This document shows, piece after piece, positions 36,086 to 46,281 of a DNA stretch of 64,000 nucleotides; the stretch's first letter is position 1; every line of letters begins with the position of its first letter. The translations under genes and the position numbers were made by a program. The stretch comes from Roseateles sp049532965. Its GTDB lineage: Bacteria > Pseudomonadota > Gammaproteobacteria > Burkholderiales > Burkholderiaceae_C. The DNA is taken from contig NZ_CP186694.1 in NCBI RefSeq assembly GCF_049532965.1, positions 3,596,001 to 3,660,000 of the forward strand, written 5' to 3'. A model generated the notes under the pieces. The model searched no databases, was not told where the DNA came from, and saw only the letters and a list, made by a program, of their open reading frames with translations.

Positions 36086-38143
36086 TCAGGCCGGCGCGCG
36101 CAGCGGCAGGCACAGCAGCAGCTCCGTGCCGCCGCCTTCGACGGCCGCCTCCTCGGGCACGCGCCACTCGATGTGCGCCGCGATCCGCTCGGCGCGGCGC
36201 CGCATGCCGCGCAGGCCGTTGCCTTGTCGCAGGTCGGCGGCCAGGCCGCGACCGTTGTCGACGATCGACAGCAACACCTGGCCCCGGGCCTCGTCGATCC
36301 GTGTCGAGAAGCGGACGCGCGTCGCGCCGGCATGGTGAATGATGTTGCTGAGCGCCTCCTGCACGATGCGGATCAGTTCGCGGCCGCCGGTGCCTTGCAG
36401 CGTGGGCAGCAGCGGCACATCGGACAGCTGCCAGTCGAGCTCCAGTCCCGCCTGCTGCAGCCGCGGGGCCATCCGGTGCCGCAGGTTGGCCAGCAGCAAG
36501 GTCAGGTCGCCGTCGGTGACGGCCAGCGCGTCGACCGTCAGGCGCATCTCGCGGATGCAGTCGTCGAGCAGGCTCACCATCGTCTGCGACGGCACGCCGC
36601 GATCGGCGCACAGCCGCGCGGTCACCAGCTGCGAGCCCAGGCCATCGTGCATTTCCTGCAGCAGGCGTTCACGCTCCTGGGCCGCGGTGCGCTGCCGCTC
36701 GCTGTCCTGGAGGTCTTCCCAGCGGTCCTGGAGTTCGCGCGTGCGCTCGTCCAGCGCCTGTTCAAGCCGCACCCGCGCGAGGGCCTGGTCGCGCAACGAG
36801 CCGACGAGGCGCCTCTGCAGCGCCACGCCCGCCATCGCGATCAGCACGCCGTGTCCGACGACGTTGATGTCGACGACGCTCATCTGCTCCGAGCGCACCA
36901 GCGCGAACCAGCTGACGTAGAGCCAGACCCAGCCGGACAGCGCCACGGCGCATGCAACGGCGAGATGGGCGCGCCGGGAAGAGCCGAGCGCCGCGCGAGC
37001 GGCGAGGCCCGCGGCGGCGGCCAGCACCACGGCCCGGCTGCCGAGCGCCCACCAGGGCCAGGGGTGGTGGAAGTCGGTCCAGCTCCAGCCCAGGAATGCG
37101 GCGGCGCCGTCGATCACCAGGCCCAGGCCCAGGTAGGCGGCGGCCATCTTCTCCGGCCAACGGAGGGCCAGTCCCGACAGCCGCGCCACCAGGAACAGCA
37201 GCAGCGCCTTCGACAGCACGTCGGCAAGGTCGAGCGCCACCCGCCACCACGGCGCGGGGAACAGTGCGCCATTGAGCAGGTAGGGCGACAGCAGCAACGC
37301 GGTGCAGAGGCAGAAGACGCCGGTGACCCCGTACAGCCACTCCTGGCGCAACGCGAGCCAGACCATCAGCATGAAGCCGCCGATGACCAGTCCGGCCAGC
37401 GCGGTGGTCACGCGCAGCACTTGCCAGAAGCGGCGCCCTTCCTGCAGCGCGCGGACCTGCGCGGACGGCCCGAGCAGCGGCGCGGACAGCCCGGCGCCTT
37501 CGAACCCGGGCCGCGCCAGACGCAGGCTGAGCCGGTGGTCGCCGGCCGCCAGCAGCGCCGGGGGAATGCTGACCTGCAGCCGCCGGCCGGCGAGCAACAG
37601 GCCACGCTGGGCCAGGTCGTCCTCGTCCTCCGCCGCGTAACCGGCACCCGGGCCGGAGTTGGCGATCAACTGGCCGTCGAGGTAGACGCTGGCGGCGGGC
37701 CGGTGCTGGATCACCAGCCAGTACGGTGCCTGCGCCGCATGGGGCAGGTGAAAGTCGAGCGCGAACCAGAGCGGGCCGGGCGCATCGGTCTCATGGATCT
37801 GGACCGGCAGCGCGACCACGTGGCCCGGAACGAGCGGCACGGCGGGCGTGGTGGGCGCGGTCGACGGCATCGGGGTCGGCGTGGCGGTCGGGCCGAGCGG
37901 GCGGGACACGACTGCCGATGGTTCGGGCAAGCGGCCCTGTGGCAGCGCGCCGGGCACCTGGGCGGGATCGCGCGCGTCGCCCGGCAGCAGGCGCGCCTCG
38001 GTCAGGCGCAGCACCTGCGGCGGCATCGCGGTGCCGTACTGCTGAGACACCACATGGATCGCTGCCAGCATCAGCAGCGGCAATGCGACGAGCAGCACGA
38101 GCCGCCGGATCGACATCGCCGGTGCGGCCAGCCGGACATCCAT
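36086..38143 (-). CDS. Membrane sensor histidine kinase with 7TMR-DISM-like input (NarL-type partner class)
   Basis: Inner-membrane kinase of 685 residues. TM1 lies near residues 15-35, then a periplasmic beta-rich domain (about 36-220) and seven predicted helices (about 225-430), the arrangement of 7TMR-DISM receptors. A coiled coil leads to HisKA_3 with phospho-acceptor in LLQEMHDGLGSQLVTA, then HATPase with QEALSNIIHHAGA (N box) and DNGRGL plus GNGLRGM. The ATG at 38143 is chosen over an in-frame TTG at 38164; another ATG at 38116 is possible. No response-regulator gene adjoins it. Confidence 0.88.
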   Translation of the reverse strand: MDVRLAAPAMSIRRLVLLVALPLLMLAAIHVVSQQYGTAMPPQVLRLTEARLLPGDARDPAQVPGALPQGRLPEPSAVVSRPLGPTATPTPMPSTAPTTPAVPLVPGHVVALPVQIHETDAPGPLWFALDFHLPHAAQAPYWLVIQHRPAASVYLDGQLIANSGPGAGYAAEDEDDLAQRGLLLAGRRLQVSIPPALLAAGDHRLSLRLARPGFEGAGLSAPLLGPSAQVRALQEGRRFWQVLRVTTALAGLVIGGFMLMVWLALRQEWLYGVTGVFCLCTALLLSPYLLNGALFPAPWWRVALDLADVLSKALLLFLVARLSGLALRWPEKMAAAYLGLGLVIDGAAAFLGWSWTDFHHPWPWWALGSRAVVLAAAAGLAARAALGSSRRAHLAVACAVALSGWVWLYVSWFALVRSEQMSVVDINVVGHGVLIAMAGVALQRRLVGSLRDQALARVRLEQALDERTRELQDRWEDLQDSERQRTAAQERERLLQEMHDGLGSQLVTARLCADRGVPSQTMVSLLDDCIREMRLTVDALAVTDGDLTLLLANLRHRMAPRLQQAGLELDWQLSDVPLLPTLQGTGGRELIRIVQEALSNIIHHAGATRVRFSTRIDEARGQVLLSIVDNGRGLAADLRQGNGLRGMRRRAERIAAHIEWRVPEEAAVEGGGTELLLCLPLRAPA

Positions 38144-38286
38144 CGTGCGAGTGAAGACCGCCAAGTCGCCCCCTCCGCGGCACAGCCGGCAGAACGGCGA
38201 ATCCCGGGACGGGACTCGCCGCGGCCGATGCTAGGCCAAGCGATGGCGGGTGGACACCTCGGACCTAGGGGGGAAGCCCCGCCCCA

Positions 38287-39864
38287 TCAGATCACCGCGT
38301 GCTGCGCGTACAGGTCGAACCCGAAACGGGTCATCCCGCTCTGGTGGCCCGCGGCATCGATCTGCTGGACAAACACCACCACCGAGCCCGTGGCGCCTGC
38401 CGCAATGCCCATTTCCCCGGTCGAGATGGTGTCGGCGGTGCCGCCGGCATAGACCTCCTTCCCGTTGAAGTAGGCCTTCATCCACCACTTGGCCTCGGGC
38501 TCGAGGTTGGTGATCCGCAGCGTGCCGTCGAACGTGACCCGGTCGTCATCCCGTGCGCCGGTGTCGTTGACCAGCTGCAAGGTGGGCGCCACGGGGGCAT
38601 GGTCGTCGATGGTGAAGTTGCGGCGGCTGATGGTGATGTTGCCCGCCTGGTCCTCCTCGCGGATGAACAGCGATTGCTTGCCCTGGCCCGGCAGCAGCGA
38701 CTGCGCGATCCGGTCGCCCGCCCCCTGCTGCCAGGTCTGGCCGTCCCAGCTGTAGAACCAGCCCGGGTTCGCGGAGATGTAGATGTCGCTGGACTTGATG
38801 TGCGGCTCGGTATGGAACGGCCCCGCCAGCAGCGGGTCCGTGGGGAACCGGATGACCGCTTCGATCGGCGGGGTGAGGTCCACTTTCACCTCGACGTGGC
38901 TCGATTCGCCGATGTTGCCGGCCTCATCGGTCTGGCGCACCCAGATCTTCTGGTCGCCTTCCTGCCCGACGTCACTGCCGCGCACGCCCGAGCCGCTACC
39001 CGGATGCCAGCGCGAGCCGTCAAGGCTGAACTGCCAGGTCGCGCCGGGCTCGAGCCCGGTGATGCGGATCTCGCCCTGGATGCCCAGCCACCCATTCGAC
39101 GGCGGGGCCAAGGTGAGCGCGGCCGGCGGGGTCGTGTCCGCCGGGGCCGGCCCCGGGCCGCCGGAATCTCCGCCGCCCGGCACTTGTGGCTCGGGCTCCT
39201 GCGGGCCGGGCTCCTGTGGCTTGCCGGGATCGGGCTTCTGGGGATCCGGGTTCTGCGGATCGGGCGTTTGCGGGTCCGGCGTCTGCGAGCCCGGGTTCTG
39301 CGAGCCCGGGTTCTGCGGGTCCGGGTTCTGCGGGTCCGGCTTTTCGCCGCTCGGCGTTTCGGGCTTCGGCGTTTCGGGCGCGGGTGTTTCAGGCTTGGGC
39401 GTCTCAGGTTTCGGCGTGTCCGCCCCGGGTTTGGGCTTGTCCTCGCCGCTTGGCGTCTGGGGCGTCGGCGGGTCGATGACGACCGGCGGCTTGGCGCTTG
39501 AACCGGACGAGACGGCCGTGGCTGCACCGCCGACACCCAGCAAGCCCAGGCCCGCAGCCAGCAGCGCGCTGTAGCGCTCATCACGGGGCGCGGCGGCGGC
39601 ATCACCCGTCGCCGCCGGATCGGTGGTCGACGCGACATCCGGCGAGGCTTCCGGCGCCCCGCCCGCGTCGGTCATCGACGCGGTCTCCGATGCGGACTCC
39701 GACGCCTGTGGCGCGTCGACAGACGCCGGTTCATGGGTGCCGTGATCGGCATCGGACGCCAGATGTGGCTCATCGCCACGGCGCCGGCGCAGACCCGGCA
39801 CATCGATGCGGATGCCGGCCTGGTTGGCAGAGGACGCTGCCGGCACATCTTCGGTAATGGACAT
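38287..39864 (-). CDS. Proline-rich, Ig-like repeat protein (putative surface protein 1)
   Basis: 525 residues, no N-terminal Sec signal. Order: charged region (1-100), a Gly-rich hydrophobic segment (SALLAAGLGLLGVGGAATA, about 103-121), a Pro-rich linker (about 140-225) of KPETP and PDPQN pentads, then three Ig-like modules each beginning near a PP or AP boundary (for example TPPAALTLAPPSNG and APTLQLVNDTGARDD) with the W-x-S-x-DG-x-x-W pattern. The same plan and the LVNDTG phrase occur in the protein at 43705-45519. No secretion target domain is seen at the C-terminus. Probably exported or cell-surface; function unknown. It lies 178 bp after pntB on the same strand. Confidence 0.72.
   Translation of the reverse strand: MSITEDVPAASSANQAGIRIDVPGLRRRRGDEPHLASDADHGTHEPASVDAPQASESASETASMTDAGGAPEASPDVASTTDPAATGDAAAAPRDERYSALLAAGLGLLGVGGAATAVSSGSSAKPPVVIDPPTPQTPSGEDKPKPGADTPKPETPKPETPAPETPKPETPSGEKPDPQNPDPQNPGSQNPGSQTPDPQTPDPQNPDPQKPDPGKPQEPGPQEPEPQVPGGGDSGGPGPAPADTTPPAALTLAPPSNGWLGIQGEIRITGLEPGATWQFSLDGSRWHPGSGSGVRGSDVGQEGDQKIWVRQTDEAGNIGESSHVEVKVDLTPPIEAVIRFPTDPLLAGPFHTEPHIKSSDIYISANPGWFYSWDGQTWQQGAGDRIAQSLLPGQGKQSLFIREEDQAGNITISRRNFTIDDHAPVAPTLQLVNDTGARDDDRVTFDGTLRITNLEPEAKWWMKAYFNGKEVYAGGTADTISTGEMGIAAGATGSVVVFVQQIDAAGHQSGMTRFGFDLYAQHAVI
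39220..39340. repeat. 15 bp tandem repeats encoding PDPQN pentads
   Basis: Eight in-frame imperfect 15 bp units encode PDPQN/PGSQN/PDPQT-type pentapeptides in the linker of the Ig-like protein. They are coding repeats likely to vary in number by slippage. Confidence 0.75.
39346..39422. repeat. 15-18 bp repeats encoding PKPETP units
   Basis: Four or five imperfect in-frame units (PKPETP, PAPETP) adjoin the PDPQN array in the same linker. Confidence 0.65.
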
Positions 39865-40042
39865 GGGAACAGGACAGGAGTGAGGAAGCCCCGCAGTCTG
39901 TTCAAGTCAGTCCTCGTCGCCATCAACCTCAACGAGTGCAGGTCCGCGACGCCTTTCACCCAAGTGGGCAAGCCACCTACCTGAAGAGTTGGAAGACCGT
40001 CCGCCTGCCCGCCGCCGCCACCGGCAATCTGATGTCGATCGG

Positions 40043-41464
<1,422 letters not shown>

Positions 41465-41467
41465 CGG

Positions 41468-41803
41468 TCAGCCCTTCGCGTTGCCGTTGCCGTGGCCATC
41501 GGAGGACGGCTTGCGTTCCTTCTTCTTGAACATCTCCAGCATTCGCCGAGTGACCAGGAAGCCGCCGAAGACGTTGACCGCCGCGAGCGCGACGGCGAAG
41601 GTGCCCAGGGCCTTGCCGACCGGGGTCTCGGTGAGCGCGGCGGCGAGCATGGCGCCGACGATGACGATGGCGGAGATCGCGTTGGTCACCGCCATCAGCG
41701 GCGTGTGCAGCGCGGGGGTGACGGTCCAGACGACGTGGTAGCCGACGTAGATCGCCAGCACGAAGATCGTCAGGTTGATCAAGGTGGGGGAGACGGCATC
41801 CAT
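41468..41803 (-). CDS. pntAB: NAD(P) transhydrogenase subunit alpha part 2 (membrane)
   Basis: Short membrane subunit of 111 residues with three helices (LTIFVLAIYVGYHVVWTV-like start, VTNAISAIVIVGAMLAAAL and GTFAVALAAVNVFGGFLVTRR). It ends with the typical F-K-K/R basic tail. In E. coli this part is fused to PntA; the split form seen here is that of Rhodospirillum and many Burkholderiales. It lies between pntAA and pntB in the same operon. Confidence 0.94.
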   Translation of the reverse strand: MDAVSPTLINLTIFVLAIYVGYHVVWTVTPALHTPLMAVTNAISAIVIVGAMLAAALTETPVGKALGTFAVALAAVNVFGGFLVTRRMLEMFKKKERKPSSDGHGNGNAKG

Positions 41804-41824
41804 GCGGGGGACTCCTTCCGGGGG

Positions 41825-42943
41825 TCAGGCGTTGTGCAGCACCTGGCCGTCGCGGGCGACGAGGCAGGCGGTGACGATGTCGTCGTCGGCGGGCAGCGTG
41901 AGGCCGCCTTCGTTGGTCAGGACCAGCTTGAGGAAGTCCAGCACGTTGCGGGCGTAGAGCGCCGAGGCATCGGCGGCGACGAGCGAAGGCAGGTTGGTCT
42001 CGCCGACCAGCGTCACGCCATGCTTGCGGACGGTCTGGCCGGGCTCGGTGAGCGGGCAGTTGCCGCCGGCGGGCGCCGCGATGTCGACGATCACGGAGCC
42101 GGGCTTCATCGCGCGGACCATGTCCTCGGTGACCAGCACCGGCGCCGGGCGGCCGGGGATCAACGCGGTGGTGATGACGACATCGGCCTGCGCGACGCGC
42201 TTGGCGACCTCGATCTGCTGGCGCTGCAGCCAGCTCGGCGGCATCGGGCGGGCGTAGCCGCCGACGCCCTCGGCGGCCTGGCGTTCCTCGTCGGTCTCGT
42301 AGGGGACGTCGATGAACTTGGCGCCGAGTGATTCGACCTGCTCCTTGACGGCGGGTCGCACATCGGAGGCCTCGATGACGGCGCCCAGCCGCTTGGCCGT
42401 GGCGATGGCCTGCAGCCCCGCGACGCCGACGCCCAGCACGACGACGCGCGCGGCCTTGATCGTGCCGGCGGCGGTCATCAGCATCGGGAACAGGCGCTGG
42501 TAATGGAAGGCGGCCAGCATCACCGCCTTGTAGCCGGCCAGGTTGGCCTGGCTGGACAGCACGTCCATGCTCTGCGCGCGGGTGGTGCGCGGGGCGGCTT
42601 CGAGGGCGAAGGCGGTGAGCCGGGCGTCGGCGAGGCGCTGGAGGCCGTCGCGGTCGAACGGGTTCAGCATGCCGCACAGCGCGGCGCCGGGCTTGAACAG
42701 CGGCAGTTCGCTGGCGTCGGGCGAGCGGACCTTCAGCACCAGGTCGCAGGCGAAGGCGGCCGGGCGGTCGACGATCTCCGCGCCGGCGGCGGCGAAGGCG
42801 TCGTCGGTCACGCTGGCGTTGAGCCCGGCGCCCTGCTGCACGCGCAGCGTGTGGCCCTGCGCCACCAGCTTCTTGACGGTTTCCGGCGTCGCGGCGACGC
42901 GCGCTTCCCCCGCCGCGGTTTCCTGCGGCACACCGATCAGCAT
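41825..42943 (-). CDS. pntAA: NAD(P) transhydrogenase subunit alpha part 1 (NAD-binding)
   Basis: Soluble NAD(H)-binding domain I, 372 residues. MLIGVPQETAAGEARVAATP is the standard family start. The dinucleotide motif VVLGVGVAGLQAIATAKRLGA is followed by the AlaDH/PNT C-terminal signature region (PGSVIVDIAAPAGGNCPLTEPG). I choose ATG 42943 because GGAGG lies 8 bp upstream; an ATG 15 bp earlier lacks this. First gene of the three-gene pnt operon. Confidence 0.95.
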   Translation of the reverse strand: MLIGVPQETAAGEARVAATPETVKKLVAQGHTLRVQQGAGLNASVTDDAFAAAGAEIVDRPAAFACDLVLKVRSPDASELPLFKPGAALCGMLNPFDRDGLQRLADARLTAFALEAAPRTTRAQSMDVLSSQANLAGYKAVMLAAFHYQRLFPMLMTAAGTIKAARVVVLGVGVAGLQAIATAKRLGAVIEASDVRPAVKEQVESLGAKFIDVPYETDEERQAAEGVGGYARPMPPSWLQRQQIEVAKRVAQADVVITTALIPGRPAPVLVTEDMVRAMKPGSVIVDIAAPAGGNCPLTEPGQTVRKHGVTLVGETNLPSLVAADASALYARNVLDFLKLVLTNEGGLTLPADDDIVTACLVARDGQVLHNA

Positions 42944-42951
42944 CTGGAATC

Positions 42952-42956
42952 CCTCC
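42952..42956 (-). promoter_or_regulatory. Ribosome binding site choosing the pntAA start
   Basis: GGAGG on the - strand, 8 nt before the ATG at 42943; it overlaps the alternative upstream ATG (42958), arguing against that start. Confidence 0.6.
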
Positions 42957-43141
42957 ATCCTGAATCAGGGTCCGGGCGAGCTTAACCGGGCATCCGTCAC
43001 GGCCGGGACTCGCGCGCGACAGGGGTTTTCACCAATCCGGTGCACGGCGGCAACGCGGCGACGAAGCTGTGTCGAATCGTGAACTAGAGTCATCGAAGGG
43101 AGTCACGATGGCGTTAAATGCCGACCGAAAGGAGTCAGACC

Positions 43142-43633
43142 ATGACGAAGAAGATTCTCCTCAGCAGCGCGTTGGCGATGGCCGCGCTGGTGCCGCTGGC
43201 GGCGCAGGCCACCGATGTGGGCGTGTCCGTGACCATCGGGGAACCGGGGTTCTACGGCCAGATCGACATCGGCAACGTGCGGCCGCAGATCATTTACGAG
43301 CGGCCGGTGCTGGTCGAACGGGTGGCGGCTCCGATGCCGGCGGCTTACCTGCGGGTGCCGCCGGGGCATGAGAAGAACTGGGCGAAGCACTGCGCGAAGT
43401 ACAACGCGTGCGGGCGGCCGGTTTATTTCGTGCGGGATAGCTGGTATCGCGACGTGTATGCGCCGCAATATCGCCAGGAGCATTCGGAATACCGCTGGCG
43501 TCCGGATGGCCGCCGGGATTGGCAGAATGAGGATCGCGGGCGCGGCAATGGCGGCGGCGGCGGCGGTGGTGGTGGCGAAAAGGGCCACGGCCATGGCCGC
43601 GGGCACGACAAGGACAAGGGCAAGGATCGGTGA
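43142..43633 (+). CDS. Small secreted protein with poly-Gly and His/Lys tail
   Basis: Exported protein of 163 residues: Sec signal MTKKILLSSALAMAALVPLAAQA (cleavage near 23), a compact domain (about 24-125) containing LRVPPGHEKNWAKHCAKYNACG with two cysteines, and SWYRDVYAPQYR. A tail follows with nine successive glycines and a His/Lys/Asp-rich end. Similar small secreted proteins with the PPGHxKNWxxHC pattern occur in Burkholderiales, without a known role. AAAGGAG precedes the ATG and a strong terminator follows. The tail could bind metal; this is inference. Confidence 0.8.
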   Translation: MTKKILLSSALAMAALVPLAAQATDVGVSVTIGEPGFYGQIDIGNVRPQIIYERPVLVERVAAPMPAAYLRVPPGHEKNWAKHCAKYNACGRPVYFVRDSWYRDVYAPQYRQEHSEYRWRPDGRRDWQNEDRGRGNGGGGGGGGGEKGHGHGRGHDKDKGKDR

Positions 43634-43664
43634 CGATTCGCTTGCGTTCCTGAGCTCTGAAACG

Positions 43665-43691
43665 AAAAACCCGGCCAAGGCCGGGTTTTTT
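43665..43691. terminator. Rho-independent terminator, bidirectional
   Basis: Perfect stem AACCCGGCC-AA-GGCCGGGTT flanked by an A-run on the left and a T-run on the right, 32 bp after the secreted-protein stop and just before the stop of the convergent Ig-like gene. It is the clearest terminator of the window and should act on both strands. Confidence 0.88.
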
Positions 43692-43704
43692 ATTTACCGT
43701 TGTA

Positions 43705-45519
43705 TCACCCCACCAAGACCCCACCGGAGTACATCACCGAAATATCTCCGAAATAGCTATAACCAACAACCAAATACAAGTCCCTGTTTGTGGCAAGTTG
43801 CCCATCATAGCTCACATTCACCTCCCTGCCACCGACACCGGTCGTGATTCGAATGTAGTCAGAAATTTGTTTACCGGTATCGATTTCAAAGAGCCCGCGT
43901 AGATCAACCATGTCACCTTGGTCAGCACGATAGTTGCCCAAAGATGAAAACCCATTCCTCGCCGTACTCACAACAAACCGATCAGCGCCGACCGTTCCCT
44001 TCGTTTCGAACGTGTAGCCCTCGCCAATATTGGCCTCCACAGTTTGGCGCTGGAACGTGAATTCGTAGGTGCGGATGGCGCTTTGGCTTTCGCCGCGTTC
44101 ACTGAATGGATGGGAGCCGTCCGTAGTGAACTGCTGCACCTTCACCGACTTGACGCCCTCGTCGAAGCCGAATTCGCTGGCGGCGATTTCGTTGGTCGCA
44201 GTGCCGGCTTTCCAGGTAGCCCCACCGTCGAGGCTATATTTCCAACTCGCGCCCTCCCGCAAATCTCCGACTGAGATGGTGGAGATGTTGGTGATGCCAT
44301 CCGTGGACGAGACGCCCGTGTCCGACTTCAAGAAGGCAGAGGGTCCGGAGGTCTCTAAAACAAGGTTCCATTCGGATGGATCGCTTATATTTCCGGCCAC
44401 ATCCACCAATCGGGCCATAATTCTTACCGGTCCATTATTTCCAATAATTTGCGATGCAAGGAGTCCGCGCTCAATCCAGGAGCTACCAAGGTCCAAGCTG
44501 AATTGAACTGCCTCATTGGGGGAATCAATCCCCGAAACCGCCTGGAAGTCAAGGATTGACCAATCTCGCAGTGGCCTATCCACAGAATAGGCATAAAGCG
44601 GGGGCGTCTGGGCGTGAGTATCGAGTTGAAAATTGAGCTCAGCCCAATCACTAGTCACACCCCGATCACTTACTTGCTGTACACGGACCCGGTGCGTTCC
44701 GTCTTGCAGAGACAATGCGTCCGCGGAAATTATTCCGTCGTCCGTTCCGTCCTTCCATTGGCCATCGTTGACGCTGTAGCGCCAACTGGCTCCTTCGGAG
44801 ATTCCCCCAACTCGTAGCGTCGCGTCGTTGGTGATACCGTCACTCTTTGTCTTTTCTAAGTAATTCCCTGTATCGTTGACCAACGTCACCGTTGGAGCGG
44901 ACGGCTTGACGGGCGGGACCACAGTTTCGGGATTCGGCTTTTGTTCTTCAGGTGACGGCCCGGAAGGATTCGTCGGTGTTTCCGGATTACCGCCCGGATT
45001 GGTGGGCTGGACGGGATTGGTGGGCTGGTCGGGCTTCGTTTGCCCTTCCGGGTTCGGCGCCGGTTCTTGAGGCTTTTGGTCGCCCGGCTTCGGCTGCTCG
45101 GGTTTCGGCTCTTCCGGGGTCGGCCTCGGGGTGGGTCGTTCCGGCTTGGGCGGCGGGACGTCGGGATCCAGGGTTCCGATCACGGGCGGCTTGAAGTCTC
45201 CCGACTTACCGCCGCCACCGCCCGCCACTGCGACAGCCAGGCCCACCGCTCCCAGCGCGCCCGCGCCGATCAACGCTGCCGACGGCCCGCCCTCGGTGCC
45301 CGCTGCGGCGTCCGTGGCCACTCTAGTCGTGTGCAGCGGCTCGCTCGCAGGGGCTTCGGAACTCATGGAGTCCGCTGCGGGCGCGTCCTGCGCCTCGGTC
45401 GCCGCCTGCTCAGCGTCCTGGCCCTGATCGTCCAGGTCCTCCGGACGTTTCCCCCGCATCGCAGTTGGAGCGGGGACCTGTTGCGCGGCGAACTGCCGCA
45501 GTTGCTTGGAATCGGCCAT
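43705..45519 (-). CDS. Proline-rich, Ig-like repeat protein with T1SS-like C-terminus (putative surface protein 2)
   Basis: 604 residues with no N-terminal signal peptide. Charged N-terminus (1-75), Gly-rich hydrophobic segment ending AVAVAGGGGGKSG (about 80-108), Pro/Glu/Lys-rich linker (about 115-210), then Ig-like modules (APTVTLVNDTGNYLEK; SDTGVSSTDGITNIST) with the GASWRYS/GASWKYSLDGGATW pattern. The last 100 residues (ADRFVVSTARNGFSS, DQGDMVDLRGLFEID, DYIRITTG, NRDLYLVVGY) resemble the C-terminal target of type I secreted adhesins. The 3' two thirds is far more AT-rich than its surroundings, suggesting acquisition. Paralogue of the gene at 38287. Confidence 0.75.
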   Translation of the reverse strand: MADSKQLRQFAAQQVPAPTAMRGKRPEDLDDQGQDAEQAATEAQDAPAADSMSSEAPASEPLHTTRVATDAAAGTEGGPSAALIGAGALGAVGLAVAVAGGGGGKSGDFKPPVIGTLDPDVPPPKPERPTPRPTPEEPKPEQPKPGDQKPQEPAPNPEGQTKPDQPTNPVQPTNPGGNPETPTNPSGPSPEEQKPNPETVVPPVKPSAPTVTLVNDTGNYLEKTKSDGITNDATLRVGGISEGASWRYSVNDGQWKDGTDDGIISADALSLQDGTHRVRVQQVSDRGVTSDWAELNFQLDTHAQTPPLYAYSVDRPLRDWSILDFQAVSGIDSPNEAVQFSLDLGSSWIERGLLASQIIGNNGPVRIMARLVDVAGNISDPSEWNLVLETSGPSAFLKSDTGVSSTDGITNISTISVGDLREGASWKYSLDGGATWKAGTATNEIAASEFGFDEGVKSVKVQQFTTDGSHPFSERGESQSAIRTYEFTFQRQTVEANIGEGYTFETKGTVGADRFVVSTARNGFSSLGNYRADQGDMVDLRGLFEIDTGKQISDYIRITTGVGGREVNVSYDGQLATNRDLYLVVGYSYFGDISVMYSGGVLVG

Positions 45520-45764
45520 GGCTGAAAGGGTTGCGGGGTTGAAAAGCGGGCAGTCTCCCGAGTTGCCCGCTCGCCGGCACCAGCCTCAATCCGCCAAGTC
45601 TCCTTGGATCAATGACTCATTCGAGGGACACACCTCCTCATCAAAGGTCGCTCCTTGCCTCTATCGGTCACCCAACCCCCCGACAATGCGGCCCGCATCC
45701 CACAACGAGGTGGCCTTCCCTCGCGCGCACTGCCGAGGACAAGCCACCTCTTTCAGGAAGGACC

Positions 45765-46259
45765 ATGACCGAACGATTCAAGCCCAGCGTCACCGTCGCC
45801 GCCGTGATCGAACAGGACGGGCGCTACCTGCTGGTCGAGGAACTCACCCGCGACGGGCTGTTGCTCAACAACCCCGCCGGCCATCTGGAACAGGCCGAAT
45901 CCCTCATCGAGGCCGTCATCCGCGAGGTCCTCGAGGAAACCGCCCGGCCGTTCACGCCGGACGCCTTCCTCGGCGTCTACATGTCGCGCTTCCTGCGCCC
46001 GGACCGCGGCGACGACGTGACCTATGTGCGCCTGGCCTTCACCGGTCAGGTCGGCGACCAGATCCCCGGCCGCCCCTTCGACGAGCCCATCCAGCGCACG
46101 CTCTGGCTGACCCTCGACGAGATCCGCGCGAGCCGCGATCGCCATCGCAGCCCGCTGATCCTCCAATGCGTCGAAGACCACGCCGCCGGCCGGCGCCTGC
46201 CGCTGGAGGCCGTCATCTCGCATCCGTCGCTCTACGCGCCCAAGGCCTGGCCGCATTGA
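45765..46259 (+). CDS. NUDIX hydrolase, NudJ-like phosphatase
   Basis: 164-residue pyrophosphohydrolase, probably acting on thiamin-PP-like or nucleotide substrates as NudJ does. The Nudix box is GHLEQAESLIEAVIREVLEE followed by TAR; the usual late glycine is alanine, as in other Burkholderiales NudJ-like proteins. Start MTERFKPSVTVAAVIEQDG with AGGAAGG upstream. It precedes the mnmA region on the + strand, and nudJ next to mnmA is a known proteobacterial neighbourhood, here interrupted by a - strand signalling gene. Confidence 0.9.
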   Translation: MTERFKPSVTVAAVIEQDGRYLLVEELTRDGLLLNNPAGHLEQAESLIEAVIREVLEETARPFTPDAFLGVYMSRFLRPDRGDDVTYVRLAFTGQVGDQIPGRPFDEPIQRTLWLTLDEIRASRDRHRSPLILQCVEDHAAGRRLPLEAVISHPSLYAPKAWPH

Positions 46260-46281
46260 GCCCACGCCCGCGGCGCAACGC

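Noticed and set aside
39220..39422. Regular repeats considered as a CRISPR array
   Set aside because: Units are contiguous 15-18 bp, in frame, with no spacers, and encode Pro-rich pentads of a protein.
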